This document shows positions 39,801-45,684 of a stretch of 61,967 nt of DNA, piece after piece. Where the stretch lies: positions 515,772-577,738 of the forward strand of contig NMRA01000201.1 in assembly GCA_002633005.1 (NCBI GenBank). Direction: 5' to 3'. The DNA is from Phoronis australis (Eukaryota; Phoronida; Phoronidae). The translations under genes and the position numbers were made by a program. Below the pieces are notes generated by a model. It did no database searches and was not told the DNA's origin. It worked only from the letters and a program-made list of their open reading frames with translations. Within the stretch, counting starts at the first letter, position 1; each line of letters opens with the position of its first letter.

Positions 39801-42800
39801 ACATTCTTTAGTTTGTCATTAGAACAATAAAGACGGAATGTCTCCAACGAACTGTAAGTTTTTCCAAAAACAAGGCGTTGTCTGTAATGGCGTAATTAGA
39901 GCCGGGACAACGGGGTTATGTTATGATGGCGTGTAAAAAGTGATAAATTTTGGATGACGTAATATGTGAAAGTTCACTCATGAAAGACGTAGTTCCTGAA
40001 ATAACTGTTCACCACTCGTTAGCAATTTTGTTATCAAAATTCATTGTGAATGCAAAATTTAGAACAGGTTGAAGTTGATAAGTTCTCCACGATACATAAG
40101 TTGATAACGTTGTCCGTTTTACACGATGTTGCGCTTGGTCGAGTGCCAAAGCTAATTTTCTATGTGGGCTTCGACGGAACGAATTTGCGAAACAAAATAT
40201 TCTGCTCGTCACCAAATTTTCCTTACAATCTCAAAAAGTACAGTCGCCGATAAGAACGTCTCTTACTGGGATGCCGCGTTTTACCTACACTATACTCTTA
40301 TCACCTAATTACTTTCAGATGACTCAGTGAAATCAAAGTTTTCAACGACCTCGTTATCATATAGTGGAAGCGGTCTCACCCTTGCTAACGGAGTCACCTA
40401 TTACACAACTGTAAAGGCCGTCAACAGCGTTGGTCTTACCACGACCGTTTCATCAGATGGAGTAACGGTAGACAACGTGCCACCTGTAGCAGGGATAGTT
40501 TACAACACTAAGAGCTTCCACAGCATTTCTGCTACCGCAAGCCCTTGTATTGGTGCTTCGTGGCATGGTTTTGACGATATCCACTCACATATCAGGGAAT
40601 ATATTGTGAGCGTTGTTGACAGTAAAACCGGTAGTGATGTCTTGGTCAACAAGCAATCTGTCGACATCAAGGATTCCGTAGAATTCTGCAACCTTAATTT
40701 AAAGCAAAACACTGCGTACGTATTTGTCGTTCATGCTAAAGATGCAGCCGGCACTTCCTCCGCAAATGCATCTTCGGACCCTATTCTTGTTGACACGACT
40801 CAGCCTATGGGATTCCGCTGCACAAAATGGGTGCGCAGCTCCCTTACTCCTGAGTCCACGTCATTGTCGAATGAAGTGAAGAGCATTGTGTACAAGGCGG
40901 ATATAGAAGCAAACAAACTTTACAAACTTGTCTTTGAAAGCTCTAGTGATGTGCTTAAAGCCTCTCTTGATTTCCTCGGTGTACATCATAAGTTGAGTTT
41001 CATGAATCTTGCGGACGGTGGTTATTTGGCAACTTATAGTTATACCGCAAGTGCAACTGAGTCAAGTGAGTTGACAGTGAATTTAGCGGCCTCATCAGGA
41101 AATATCACCGTGTCCCTGGATGTGTGCGATGTCGAGACGACCACAGAAGCCAGTTCAGTCGTTGTCCTGAAACAGTTAGGACCCATAGAACTATTGATTT
41201 CATTCTACGTTAAAGACCACGAGAGTGGAATACGACAGCATCTGGCAGGTATTGGAACAACCGTGGGTGGATTTCAAGTTGCAAAGCTGCATAGCCTAGG
41301 CCAGCAAGAACACATGACATACGACATGAACTTACCCCATGGTACTCCAGTGTTTGCCACTGTGATATCTGAGAATAACGCAGGGTCCAGGAAGTATTTT
41401 GGCTCAAAGAAGCTCGTGGTTGATCACACACCACCGACGATTTCCGAACTGAAGTTGGTAGTAAACCTTGTCGGAGGATCTAGCTATAGACTGACGACAA
41501 CGTGGAAAGCGACCGACCCAGAAAGTGGAACTAACAGGTGCAATGTTCAGATAGGTAAGATATACGTTTTGTCTGTTGGTGTTGCTTTCTCGGTATCGTG
41601 GTATTAACGATTTTGGTGTCTTGTTATACATGGCACATTAGAATGTGTGAGATGAGAGCGAGCTCGCGCTTAGTGAGAACTCATTAAACTCACCTAAACG
41701 CATCTTAGTGTTTGTGTCATCTCCGTCTGCTATGTGCAGAAAACTAGTGTGCTGATATCCAATGCGTGTTTTAAAGTTCTCCTATAAGGCGAAAATGATG
41801 TAATGTTTTAAAGGGGCCAGCATGTTGGTTGAACAGTTGTTTTTTAACTTTTCAGGCGATGCGCCCCACACAAGCAGTGTCCAGTCTGCGGTCACTGTGA
41901 TCCCATCTTCTCCTGGAGTGTATTCATCGACTGGGACAAAAACGCTTTCGCATGGCCAGAAACTTTACGCGACAGCATGGTGTTCCAATCATGCTGAGTT
42001 GTCGACAACTTCAGTCTCTCAACCCGCAACCGCTATCCACCAGGGACCTTCTGCCTCTAGTGCTAGCGTTCGCTTCTTGATTCCCCAAACTATTTACCAG
42101 AGAAAAACCGAAACCATTGTCAATGCAAACTATCTTCATGTCGCGTGGAGGGGTTTTCGAGACATTTCGAGCAGCCTGACCTACAAAGTTCGTATTTTAA
42201 AGGGAAACGCAGAATTCCAATCGTGGGTAGATGTTGGTCCTCGAACTGATTTCCGTTTTTCCAATCTCTCACTCACAGAGAACGTGTGCTACAAAGCCAA
42301 CGTGCAAGCCTATAATCTCGAAGATTTGTCGAGCACAGTCGTGACCAGTGAAGCTTGCGTTGACAGCACTGCTCCAGGATTGACCGGTAAGTAAATATTT
42401 CAGAACCAAAAAACAAGTGCGATGGTTTTAATATTCTCGTGGTGTTTTTTTTCTCAAAGCCTACTAAAATATGCTTAAAATGTTTCTTTGAAGGATGATT
42501 TAACAAATATCAAGTTCCGAAATCAATAGGTCTACAAAAATAGTTACATGTATACAACAACAACAACAACAACAGTTTAGTTGTTCGAAATTCAGCACCT
42601 TGTAATGACAGGTTTGGGCTTGAACTACCAACACACACGTAGAGATGTTGATCAACATTGGGTCATAAGTTAACTTGTGGATTGCAGAAACTTGACGATC
42701 CATCATGAAAATATCTCTGTTAAAATCTCCTGGCTACATTCATGTCATTGATGACAGATTGGTGATAGTATGAATCAACGATGTAGACATTTCACTCAAC

Positions 42801-44254
42801 TCAATCATCTTTCGACAAAATGGGCAGTCTTAAAGATTGATGTCATATAGTTGGTTACTTAGCACGCTAGAACAATGTTGGCTAACTTCAATATATCTCA
42901 TAAATGACGGATTCACATTAAACTTTTAGATACAATGCTTTGTGCTCTGTTCTCCAAAACAGCGCCAGGAATTGTTTTTGAAATGGTTCACTTTTGCACG
43001 AAGGGCTATAAAACAAAGGTGTTCGTAGCCATCTTGTCTTTTGACTTGGTTGTACGAACTTGACTATTTGCATCGTTCAATGATAACGTGCATTATTTTA
43101 ACTCAAACTCAATAAATAGTACTATCAAATATAATTCCTCAAAGAAAAGGAATGATTTGTTGTACTCCAGTAAAACGAAAGATTTCAAAAATATTCGACC
43201 GCAGACGCGCCGCCTACCGGTGATACAGAATCATGTGCGGAAAGTGCGTCTGTGGTGAAAGGCCTTCTTTTGTTAAACCTATTTTATCGTAATGCTTGAA
43301 GAGCCGAAGCATAACAGCGAGACCGTTGACGGAGTCTGAACGAATGCCAGTTTGCATCAATGAAGCACTTGAATAGTTTTGAAGCATACAAGTATTCGCA
43401 TGCTCGTCTAATAAACGTTGATCGCTTGATTAATTAACAAAACATAGACATGGCGAAAAACTTAGGTAGACCATTCGATTTCCTAGAAGACAGTAGCATT
43501 TTACAAGACATGATTGAAAAAAATCAGTCGCTGAATCTTCAATCCATCTCGGAGGTTTTTACTCACCCAATTACGTCCACGGAAAAACAGACAAAACTCA
43601 ACTTTTTTTAGCTAAAAGTTAAAAACAAATGACGGCAATTTGAAGCTTGTTTAAGACATGATGAAATTGCATTTAATTGTTCCATGTTCCCATAATATTT
43701 CATTTTGCCTGGTGCAGTCACAAACAATGAGAAATTGCGTAGGCGTTGGAATTGCCAATGTTCGATATACATACACGCAAAACTTCTCATCGTCTTAACA
43801 TAAAGCTTTGCAGGTTCCCCTTGTGCATGTACTTGGGTCCTCGTGATGGCAATTAGTTATATTTTGTCACAGTTTAAAGTGAGTGCGACAGGCCACAATT
43901 CCTAGGTTTGTTTATGAATTACGTCACACCTACGCACATATTTCTTGTATAAGTGTCAACTATTTGTATGTATTTTTAGGCCAACAACCCCAAATTAGTC
44001 GCACCGGAAGTGATTTGAAGATCAACTGGTATCCTACTTTTGTGCACGACGTCACTCTGTGGTACGTAGTATGCATAGGTTTCTCGGAAGGTGCCTGTGA
44101 CGTACTTCAGCCGCTAGAAACGACGCAGTCTTACGTAACACTGAATACCAACGAAAGGGGACTGTCTCCTGGGAAAGAAATCTTCGGTGTCATTACAGCA
44201 GTGAAACCCTCAGGCATTTTCAAACTCACTAAGTTTTCTACAACGCTGCAGTAG
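1746..44254 (+). CDS. giant secreted EMI-EGF-WSC-FN3-like multidomain protein (21 exons)
   Basis: Gene span, from first ATG to stop. Joining 21 coding exons (listed separately) gives 10,281 nt, exactly 3,427 codons including a TAG stop. All introns are GT-AG and each phase matches the next exon. Domain order by residue: signal peptide 1-28; EMI about 33-95; EGF-like 97-128; Cys-rich 129-173; EGF-like 174-213; unassigned 214-303; WSC about 306-393; Cys-containing linker 394-480; then to 3426 about twenty FN3-like modules, with two other beta-rich stretches and one Cys-rich insert. No second hydrophobic segment was seen, so the product is probably secreted, perhaps into extracellular matrix (inference). 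Another in-frame ATG lies at 1767; both are kept in the paralog, and the upstream one was chosen. An ATTAAA at 44501 could be a polyadenylation signal. Missing micro-exons or alternative exons cannot be excluded. Confidence 0.85.
1832..3037 (+). other. intron 1
   Basis: Joins exon 1 (phase 2) to the TTTTCAG acceptor at 3037. It contains an alternating GC/AC microsatellite at 2671-2719, which is also present in intron 1 of the paralog. Open frames through the microsatellite on either strand are artefacts of the repeat. Nothing else is recognised. Confidence 0.75.
2671..2719. repeat. (GC)n/(AC)n microsatellite
   Basis: An alternating purine-pyrimidine tract: GC-rich first half, then (AC)n. The paralogous intron carries an AC/GC-rich tract at the equivalent place (57747-57830). 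Confidence 0.9.
3038..3151 (+). CDS. exon 2: EMI domain, first half
   Basis: Codes for residues 29-67. It reads PSGGVCSYYVQVSY, then YTSCGFFGWDRC and RYR. The spacing of the Cys residues and the SC-x-FFGWDRC block match the N-terminal half of an EMI domain. Phases are 2 in and 2 out, with acceptor TTTTCAG and donor GTAAGT. The paralogous exon is 58135-58248. EMI domains usually sit next to the signal peptide of secreted multimeric proteins and mediate protein contacts. Confidence 0.85.
3357..5062 (+). mobile_element. Kolobok-like non-autonomous DNA transposon, copy A
   Basis: Perfect 14-bp terminal inverted repeats, AGGAGAATGCCACC at 3357 and its complement ending at 5062, are flanked by TTAA at 3353-3356 and 5063-5066. 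The matching site in the paralog (58777-58780) is a single uninterrupted TTAA, which demonstrates the insertion. TTAA target duplications and AGG ends are known for Kolobok (and TTAA for piggyBac). An internal THAP-like remnant favours Kolobok, whose transposases can carry THAP zinc fingers. Length is 1,706 bp with no intact transposase. Two near-identical GC-rich units, each with CGGGTTCCGAGCCACTGGCC, lie at about 4495-4580. Confidence 0.7.
3520..3731 (+). pseudogene. THAP zinc-finger remnant inside the Kolobok-like element
   Basis: The frame ends SFRLPREPEMLRKW, a short spacer, then FCGWHFVDSDF and a stop. This matches the middle and end of a THAP domain: FxxP, a W, then the paired C and H before F-x-x-SDF. 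Upstream Cys residues are present, but their spacing is not canonical. No transposase catalytic region follows, so this is a fragment. The element at 15561-17014 has the same domain on the minus strand. Confidence 0.6.
7688..7765 (-). repeat. possible tRNA-derived (SINE-like) remnant
   Basis: On the minus strand, TGGCGCACTCGTAGAGC resembles a tRNA D arm / A box. About 35 nt further, GAGTTTAAATAC resembles a diverged B box. No full cloverleaf with paired acceptor stem is apparent, so this is at best a tRNA pseudogene or SINE head. Confidence 0.3.
7910..11029. mobile_element. candidate 3.1-kb DNA transposon with ~65-bp inverted ends
   Basis: The left end begins GGGGCTATTCGGAAAAT at 7910. The reverse complement from 11029 begins GGGGCTATTCGGAGAAT. 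Similarity continues through TACTAGYGGTGATMGA about 40 nt inside. The flanks carry AAT on both sides, a possible 3-bp target duplication. Just inside the left end (7994 onward) a short frame reads KYMVKWLAAVP, reminiscent of THAP. A minus-strand open frame of about 97 codons (10583-10873), extending upstream without ATG and starting with a hydrophobic stretch, lies near the right end. The superfamily is not assignable, and the two ends could also be independent copies of one repeat. Confidence 0.45.
13317..13402 (+). CDS. exon 3: EMI domain, second half
   Basis: Codes for residues 67-95. It reads KYRVAYKSEVRYKCCTGY then KDNGNSYC. The Y-R-x-x-Y-K-x-E-V-R-Y-K-C-C-x-G-Y block is the diagnostic C-terminal half of the EMI domain and completes exon 2. 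Phase 2 in, phase 1 out. It follows the 10.2-kb intron. Confidence 0.9.
13403..14560 (+). other. intron 3
   Basis: Ends in TTGTTTGTAG. A 105-codon plus-strand open frame at 13842-14159 shows no recognisable domain and has no splice sites that keep frame with the neighbouring exons. I treat it as chance. Confidence 0.6.
14561..14659 (+). CDS. exon 4: EGF-like domain
   Basis: Codes for residues 96-128. Six Cys residues follow the EGF pattern: CPNGGTC, YCTCKIGFYSPRC. Phase 1 at both ends is the usual arrangement for shuffled EGF exons. It is preceded directly by the EMI domain, the common EMI-EGF order. Confidence 0.88.
15561..17014 (-). mobile_element. Kolobok-like non-autonomous DNA transposon, copy B (inverted)
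   Basis: On the minus strand the element starts AGGAGAATGCCACC at 17014, like copy A, and ends at 15561 with a diverged end (AGAGGAATCC read on plus). TTAA flanks both sides (15557-15560, 17015-17018). It shares with copy A the THAP remnant (here minus strand, about 16716-16860), the GC-rich GAGCCACTGGCC units (15841-15905) and the DNA between. Length is 1,454 bp. Copies A and B face each other and form inverted arms about 10.5 kb apart within one gene. Confidence 0.7.
16716..16860 (-). pseudogene. THAP remnant in copy B
   Basis: Minus-strand frame containing FFRLPRESELLRKWLAVVKN, then a stop. It matches the copy A remnant (FRLPREPEMLRKWLAVVKN) but ends before the C..H half of the zinc finger. 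The corresponding DNA downstream on the minus strand is interrupted by a TACATGTA-rich insertion near 16680. Confidence 0.55.
17456..17590 (+). CDS. exon 5: Cys-rich module
   Basis: Codes for residues 129-173. It has six Cys residues in CPVNDITYCAKMTCDAG, KICTECQ and NQC spacing. Phase 1 at both ends. The spacing is not a textbook EGF; it may be a derived EGF or another small disulfide module. It lies between two EGF-like exons and keeps frame with both. Confidence 0.8.
17591..19036 (+). other. intron 5 with TG microsatellite
   Basis: Contains a long (TG)n/(CG)n tract at 18690-18808, plus an exon-like stretch at 17842 that I rejected because it breaks phase. No other feature is seen. Confidence 0.65.
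18690..18808. repeat. (TG)n microsatellite with CG core
   Basis: An alternating TG tract with an internal CGCGCGCG block, preceded by GTTT repeats at 18663-18681. Open frames on both strands across it (Val/Cys or Thr/His runs) are artefacts. Confidence 0.95.
19037..19156 (+). CDS. exon 6: EGF-like domain
   Basis: Codes for residues 174-213. Six Cys residues: KCSW, RCWPGTCNDRG, SSCSCSSGFKV, GGIC. This matches an EGF-like pattern. Phase 1 at both ends. The donor GTAATT is weaker than the others in the gene but is the only one that keeps phase with exon 7. Confidence 0.8.
19157..20900 (+). other. intron 6 with ATGTAACAA-rich patch
   Basis: Begins next to a 170-bp patch (19178-19350) in which ATGTAACAA and its complement recur five or six times. 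No other feature is recognised. A 103-codon minus-strand frame at 20517-20828 has low-complexity basic content and is not supported. Confidence 0.55.
20901..21170 (+). CDS. exon 7: unassigned extracellular module
   Basis: Codes for residues 214-303. It starts LESIFPNLLTCETRAV and contains YKYTFQFKVTGLPSTPSWI. Two Cys residues and alternating beta-type hydrophobic pattern suggest a small beta-rich domain. I do not recognise the family. Phase 1 at both ends, so it is a self-contained module. Confidence 0.82.
21171..22731 (+). other. intron 7
   Basis: No gene or mobile element is recognised. Short AT-rich open frames only. Confidence 0.6.
22732..23001 (+). CDS. exon 8: WSC domain
   Basis: Codes for residues 304-393. 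It carries the WSC signature: GQCFQDSN, then TCVEACRSKGYKYAGPQY, QCFCGNTF, and ECNTKC ... CGGSW. Eight Cys residues are in the expected order. WSC domains are putative carbohydrate-binding modules found in fungal wall sensors and animal secreted or membrane proteins. The module occupies exactly one exon, phase 1-1. Confidence 0.93.
23002..24430 (+). other. intron 8
   Basis: Nothing is recognised except several TACATGTA palindromes and a single TTAAAGG-like end at 23577 (read on minus) with no visible partner. Confidence 0.55.
24431..24569 (+). CDS. exon 9: Cys-containing linker
   Basis: Codes for residues 394-440. It contains SSCTHSYSSTYG and VTCTSHRNFEGIALQNGYK and runs straight into exon 10 (YCMLYEARGGGYF). 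Phase 1 in, phase 2 out. Cys residues in exons 9 and 10 probably pair in one small domain. Family not recognised. Confidence 0.78.
24570..26483 (+). other. intron 9
   Basis: No supported feature. Short open frames on both strands lack domains. Confidence 0.55.
26484..27645 (+). CDS. exon 10: end of Cys linker and first FN3-like modules
   Basis: Codes for residues 440-827. After YCMLYEARGGGYF and SSNMVCMLYDSEPPTHC it enters FN3-like repeats: GGWSDPVH with ASGVDHLELGL, QGLYAVILDAKD, then IDSTPPIISKAGV and DSHSGLHEVKWKLGTT. Most of the exon is one long open frame. The upstream in-frame ATG at 26452 lies in the intron and is not the start. Phase 2 in, 0 out (donor GTAAGG). Confidence 0.88.
27646..28504 (+). 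other. intron 10
   Basis: No feature recognised. A 96-codon frame at 27783-28073 is unsupported. Confidence 0.6.
28505..29687 (+). CDS. exon 11: FN3-like modules
   Basis: Codes for residues 828-1221. It contains VDISAPTTGVVFDGD, WHGFVDHESGVEFYKYAF, YFLSVVAYNGANEPSD, VDSTDPKITD, an intervening Cys-containing stretch (VCDNGVFWYVLNNF ... CQTKC), then FVDETPPKMSGQLNV. It ends at FQYAIG, with the intron placed directly after that motif. Phase 0 in, 1 out. The same break after YxIG recurs in exons 13 and 19. Confidence 0.88.
29688..30163 (+). other. intron 11
   Basis: Short intron, no feature. Confidence 0.7.
30164..31575 (+). CDS. exon 12: FN3-like modules with an embedded beta-rich domain
   Basis: Codes for residues 1222-1692. 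FN3-like parts include NYVVSLKVFNKAGLYS, CVGWTGFKTHYGSIQYSVGL, GHWQMPSAV ... VSHYECSV, and VQWQKF ... IRYEWTL. Between them, about 30710-31070, sits a stretch beginning VHLTNFDVYDGSGCESANA with a different pattern (YTVKLTSSHDLSMVKITQSG). It resembles the stretch in exon 19 (YKLVFESSSDVLKASLDFLG) and may be a second repeated domain type. Phase 1 in, 0 out. Confidence 0.88.
31576..33162 (+). other. intron 12
   Basis: No supported feature. Confidence 0.6.
33163..33871 (+). CDS. exon 13: FN3-like modules
   Basis: Codes for residues 1693-1928. It completes the module begun at the end of exon 12 (MTWRPVYDKTQ / DTAVITWKKH), then YFTCLRTEAQTKQ, FVVDTDAPVKEEL and SSGVKNYWYYIG, with the intron directly after IG (phase 1). 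Candidate N-glycosylation site NNT at about 33546-33554. Confidence 0.87.
33872..35368 (+). other. intron 13
   Basis: A 206-codon minus-strand open frame at 33941-34561 is the longest intronic frame in the gene. It shows no recognisable domain or splice context, so I do not call it. Nothing else seen. Confidence 0.5.
35369..35485 (+). CDS. exon 14: FN3-like module, central strands
   Basis: Codes for residues 1929-1967. It reads GTSAGQKDV, then SLVSGKEYFVTVD, continuing in exon 15 as AEDYAGHVTS. This is the G-T-x-x-G-x-x-D-V to L-x-x-G-x-x-Y-x-V-x-V part of the repeat. Phase 1 at both ends. Confidence 0.83.
35486..36487 (+). other. intron 14
   Basis: No supported feature. Confidence 0.6.
36488..36786 (+). 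CDS. exon 15: FN3-like module
   Basis: Codes for residues 1968-2067. It contains VDPTSPVATNAKL, HWFGFEDSESGIARYEF and GLTYYPEVK, a nearly complete repeat with the W-x-G-F-x-D-x-x-S-G-I-x-x-Y core. Phase 1 in, 0 out (donor GTACGT). Confidence 0.87.
36787..36888 (+). other. intron 15
   Basis: A 102-nt intron, the shortest in the gene. No feature. Confidence 0.8.
36889..37144 (+). CDS. exon 16: FN3-like module
   Basis: Codes for residues 2068-2152. It contains FDSSPPSAGVVREC, ICASWSGFHDPHTSISEYRIG and FSVGSKT. Phase 0 in, 1 out (donor GTGAAT). The core Gly of SGI is replaced (TSISEY). Confidence 0.85.
37145..37558 (+). other. intron 16
   Basis: No feature. Confidence 0.7.
37559..37745 (+). 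CDS. exon 17: FN3-like module end and next linker
   Basis: Codes for residues 2153-2215. It reads SFKAGRKYVVTVEACNSVGL, then SDGVIIDPSPPIAGVV, the canonical junction between adjacent repeats. Phase 1 in, 2 out. Confidence 0.86.
37746..37890 (+). other. intron 17
   Basis: Short intron (145 nt); the reading frame happens to stay partly open through it, but splice sites and repeat alignment support removal. Confidence 0.75.
37891..39485 (+). CDS. exon 18: five FN3-like modules with a Cys-rich insert
   Basis: Codes for residues 2215-2746 and is the largest exon. Cores: WMGFQDPQSGIHRFDWCIGT; VDNTPPIVAV with LEWKFSDTNSPLTRHI; IDSSGPHLGQF with WSGFVDPHSGIKRYEVYVG; AAYWTAAKPESVIRYQYSLG; IDTSAPVQGLGQY with DVGSGISEYAVMVG. 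Between the third and fourth, about 38851-38955, lies a Cys-rich insert (YSCDVPYCNNDCVCAPVGQK) with seven Cys residues. Phase 2 in, 1 out. Confidence 0.9.
39486..40318 (+). other. intron 18
   Basis: No supported feature. Confidence 0.6.
40319..41554 (+). CDS. exon 19: FN3-like modules with second beta-rich domain
   Basis: Codes for residues 2747-3158. It contains LANGVTYYTTVKAVNSVGL, VDNVPPVAGIVY, SWHGFDDIHSHIREY, then a non-FN3 stretch about 40800-41150 (YKLVFESSSDVLKASLDF) comparable to exon 12, then VKDHESGIRQHLAGIGTT, VDHTPPTISELKL and ATDPESGTNRCNVQIG. The intron again falls directly after IG. Phase 1 at both ends. Confidence 0.89.
41555..41855 (+). other. intron 19
   Basis: No feature other than a TTAAAGGGG motif at 41807 without a visible partner. 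Confidence 0.65.
41856..42386 (+). CDS. exon 20: FN3-like modules
   Basis: Codes for residues 3159-3335. It contains LSHGQKLYATAWCSNHAEL, HVAWRGFRDISSSLTYKVRI and CVDSTAPGLTG. These repeats are more diverged than the central ones. Phase 1 at both ends. Confidence 0.86.
42387..43979 (+). other. intron 20
   Basis: Holds a short (ACA)n tract at 42554-42574. No other feature is supported. Confidence 0.6.
42554..42574. repeat. (ACA)n trinucleotide repeat
   Basis: About seven tandem ACA units in intron 20. Confidence 0.85.
43980..44254 (+). CDS. exon 21: last FN3-like module and stop codon
   Basis: Codes for residues 3336-3426 and the TAG stop at 44252-44254. It has a half-preserved repeat: LKINWYPTFVHDVTLWYVVC, IGFSEGACDVLQP, then LSPGKEIFGVITAVKPSG. 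The protein ends KFSTTLQ with no hydrophobic tail, so neither a transmembrane anchor nor a GPI signal is apparent. Phase 1 in. Confidence 0.85.
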
Positions 44255-44577
44255 AATATCGCTAGTGTTGTCATGTGTATCAGCATAATCTCTTGGTAGT
44301 AGATGATGCAAATATACATTGTACGTCAATCACCCAATCCTTCCTATCTCTTTCTTTATCTCTCTTCATCCCTACTCCCATGCTCTTCCAAGCCCCCTCC
44401 CCTCCCAACCTTCATTCCTACCACCCTCCTCTCTCCCCTTCTTCTTCTTTCTCTCTGGCTCCCTCTCCGTCTTTACCTCAATCCATATATCTAACCTGAT
44501 ATTAAATTTCTCTTTGTACAAGTATGTACGCATCTTAATATATGGGTAAATACACGTGCTTCAAGCAGAAAGCAATA
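44255..44577 (+). other. 3' flank / 3'UTR with pyrimidine-rich tract
   Basis: A CT-rich stretch runs from about 44340 to 44480. A possible polyadenylation signal ATTAAA lies at 44501; an AATATA variant occurs near 44311. No further gene. Confidence 0.5.
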
Positions 44578-45684
44578 TGTGACCCACCACCACAAAATGA
44601 GTCTTAAGTCGGGATTTGTCATTTTTTAATTGTTATTTTTTTCTGAAAACGCAGTGTTTTCTGATCATTTTGAGGTATGAAACATGTCCTTATCTTCACA
44701 AATGACCGAGTTATTGCCAATTCTATTCGGGGAAAGCGAAAATTTAGAGCATTCAAAAGTCAAGGAAAATGGCCGACGAAAAGTGCCGACAGTGTCTTTA
44801 AAATTTCCATAACAACCTGCAGTTGAATGCTACATTTCAGACTTATTAGTATGCACAACAACATAAACAAATAAAAGTAATAAAAATTAGAAAAAATATA
44901 GACCTTATCATGTAATCTCAGCCAAAAANNNNNNNNNNNNNNNNNNNNNNNNNNNNNNNNNNNNNNNNNNNNNNNNNNNNNNNNNNNNNNNNNNNNNGCT
45001 GTCACGAAATTCCTCCTTGTCTCAATCAACAAATGTGCTCTGTTGAGTTCAGTTAATTCTCGCTGATCTTGATACGGCAGTCAGAGGCAAGAGTTAATCA
45101 TTGAGATATCAGCTACACAGCGACCAGCCATCTTACTGTCTTGAAAACATGCCGTGACCTAGCTCGCGACCTCACGGTTTCACGCCCACTTAACTAGTTC
45201 TAGCGAATGAGGTCAGCGATGCATTGGGTTAAAAGGTCGTTACTAGCTAAAAGACTGGTGAGTGACACTTCTGTTGAAAATACCCCGAATGCAAAAAGTG
45301 AAATAACGACTTATGATTGGACGAAAAACTCAAAGAGATTACTACATGCATAATGAGCAGAGTTTGACCTTTCTGTTGATGTGTTTATGAGCGAAATTGG
45401 GTCATCGGAAGACTGATCAATGAGGACACGAAAACCGGCAAATTTCGATGAAAATTTCACGAGATATGCAGTCGTGGAGAAGGTGATGTTTTTCAAAATG
45501 AAATAAATAAGGTTTAAAATGAAGTTTGATCGGTTTAAAGTATTGTTTTGTGGTGTAGAATGAATAAATAATCATAATCTGCAATAAAAAAATTTGACCT
45601 AATTTTAACCGATAGCGACTGTTTGCAGTCTTGTCAGGAAATTGAGTTTCCGACTTAAGACTCATTTTGTCGTGGTGGGTCACA
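44578..45684. mobile_element. inverted-repeat DNA element with internal assembly gap
   Basis: The left end TGTGACCCACCACCACAAAA and its continuation (44578-44612) matches the reverse complement of 45650-45684 over 35 nt with one mismatch. TA flanks both ends (44576-44577, 45685-45686), consistent with a 2-bp target duplication. The interior has no coding potential and includes 69 Ns. It is best read as a MITE-type or deleted DNA transposon of unknown superfamily. Confidence 0.7.
44929..44997. other. assembly gap (69 N)
   Basis: Run of undetermined bases. Any frame crossing it is meaningless. Confidence 1.

Noticed and set aside
23577-41815. Isolated TTAAAGGGG motifs (23577 on minus, 19846, 41807)
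   Set aside because: They resemble Kolobok-type ends, but no inverted partner at plausible distance was found.
44760-45032. Minus-strand frame across the N run
   Set aside because: It depends on undetermined bases.
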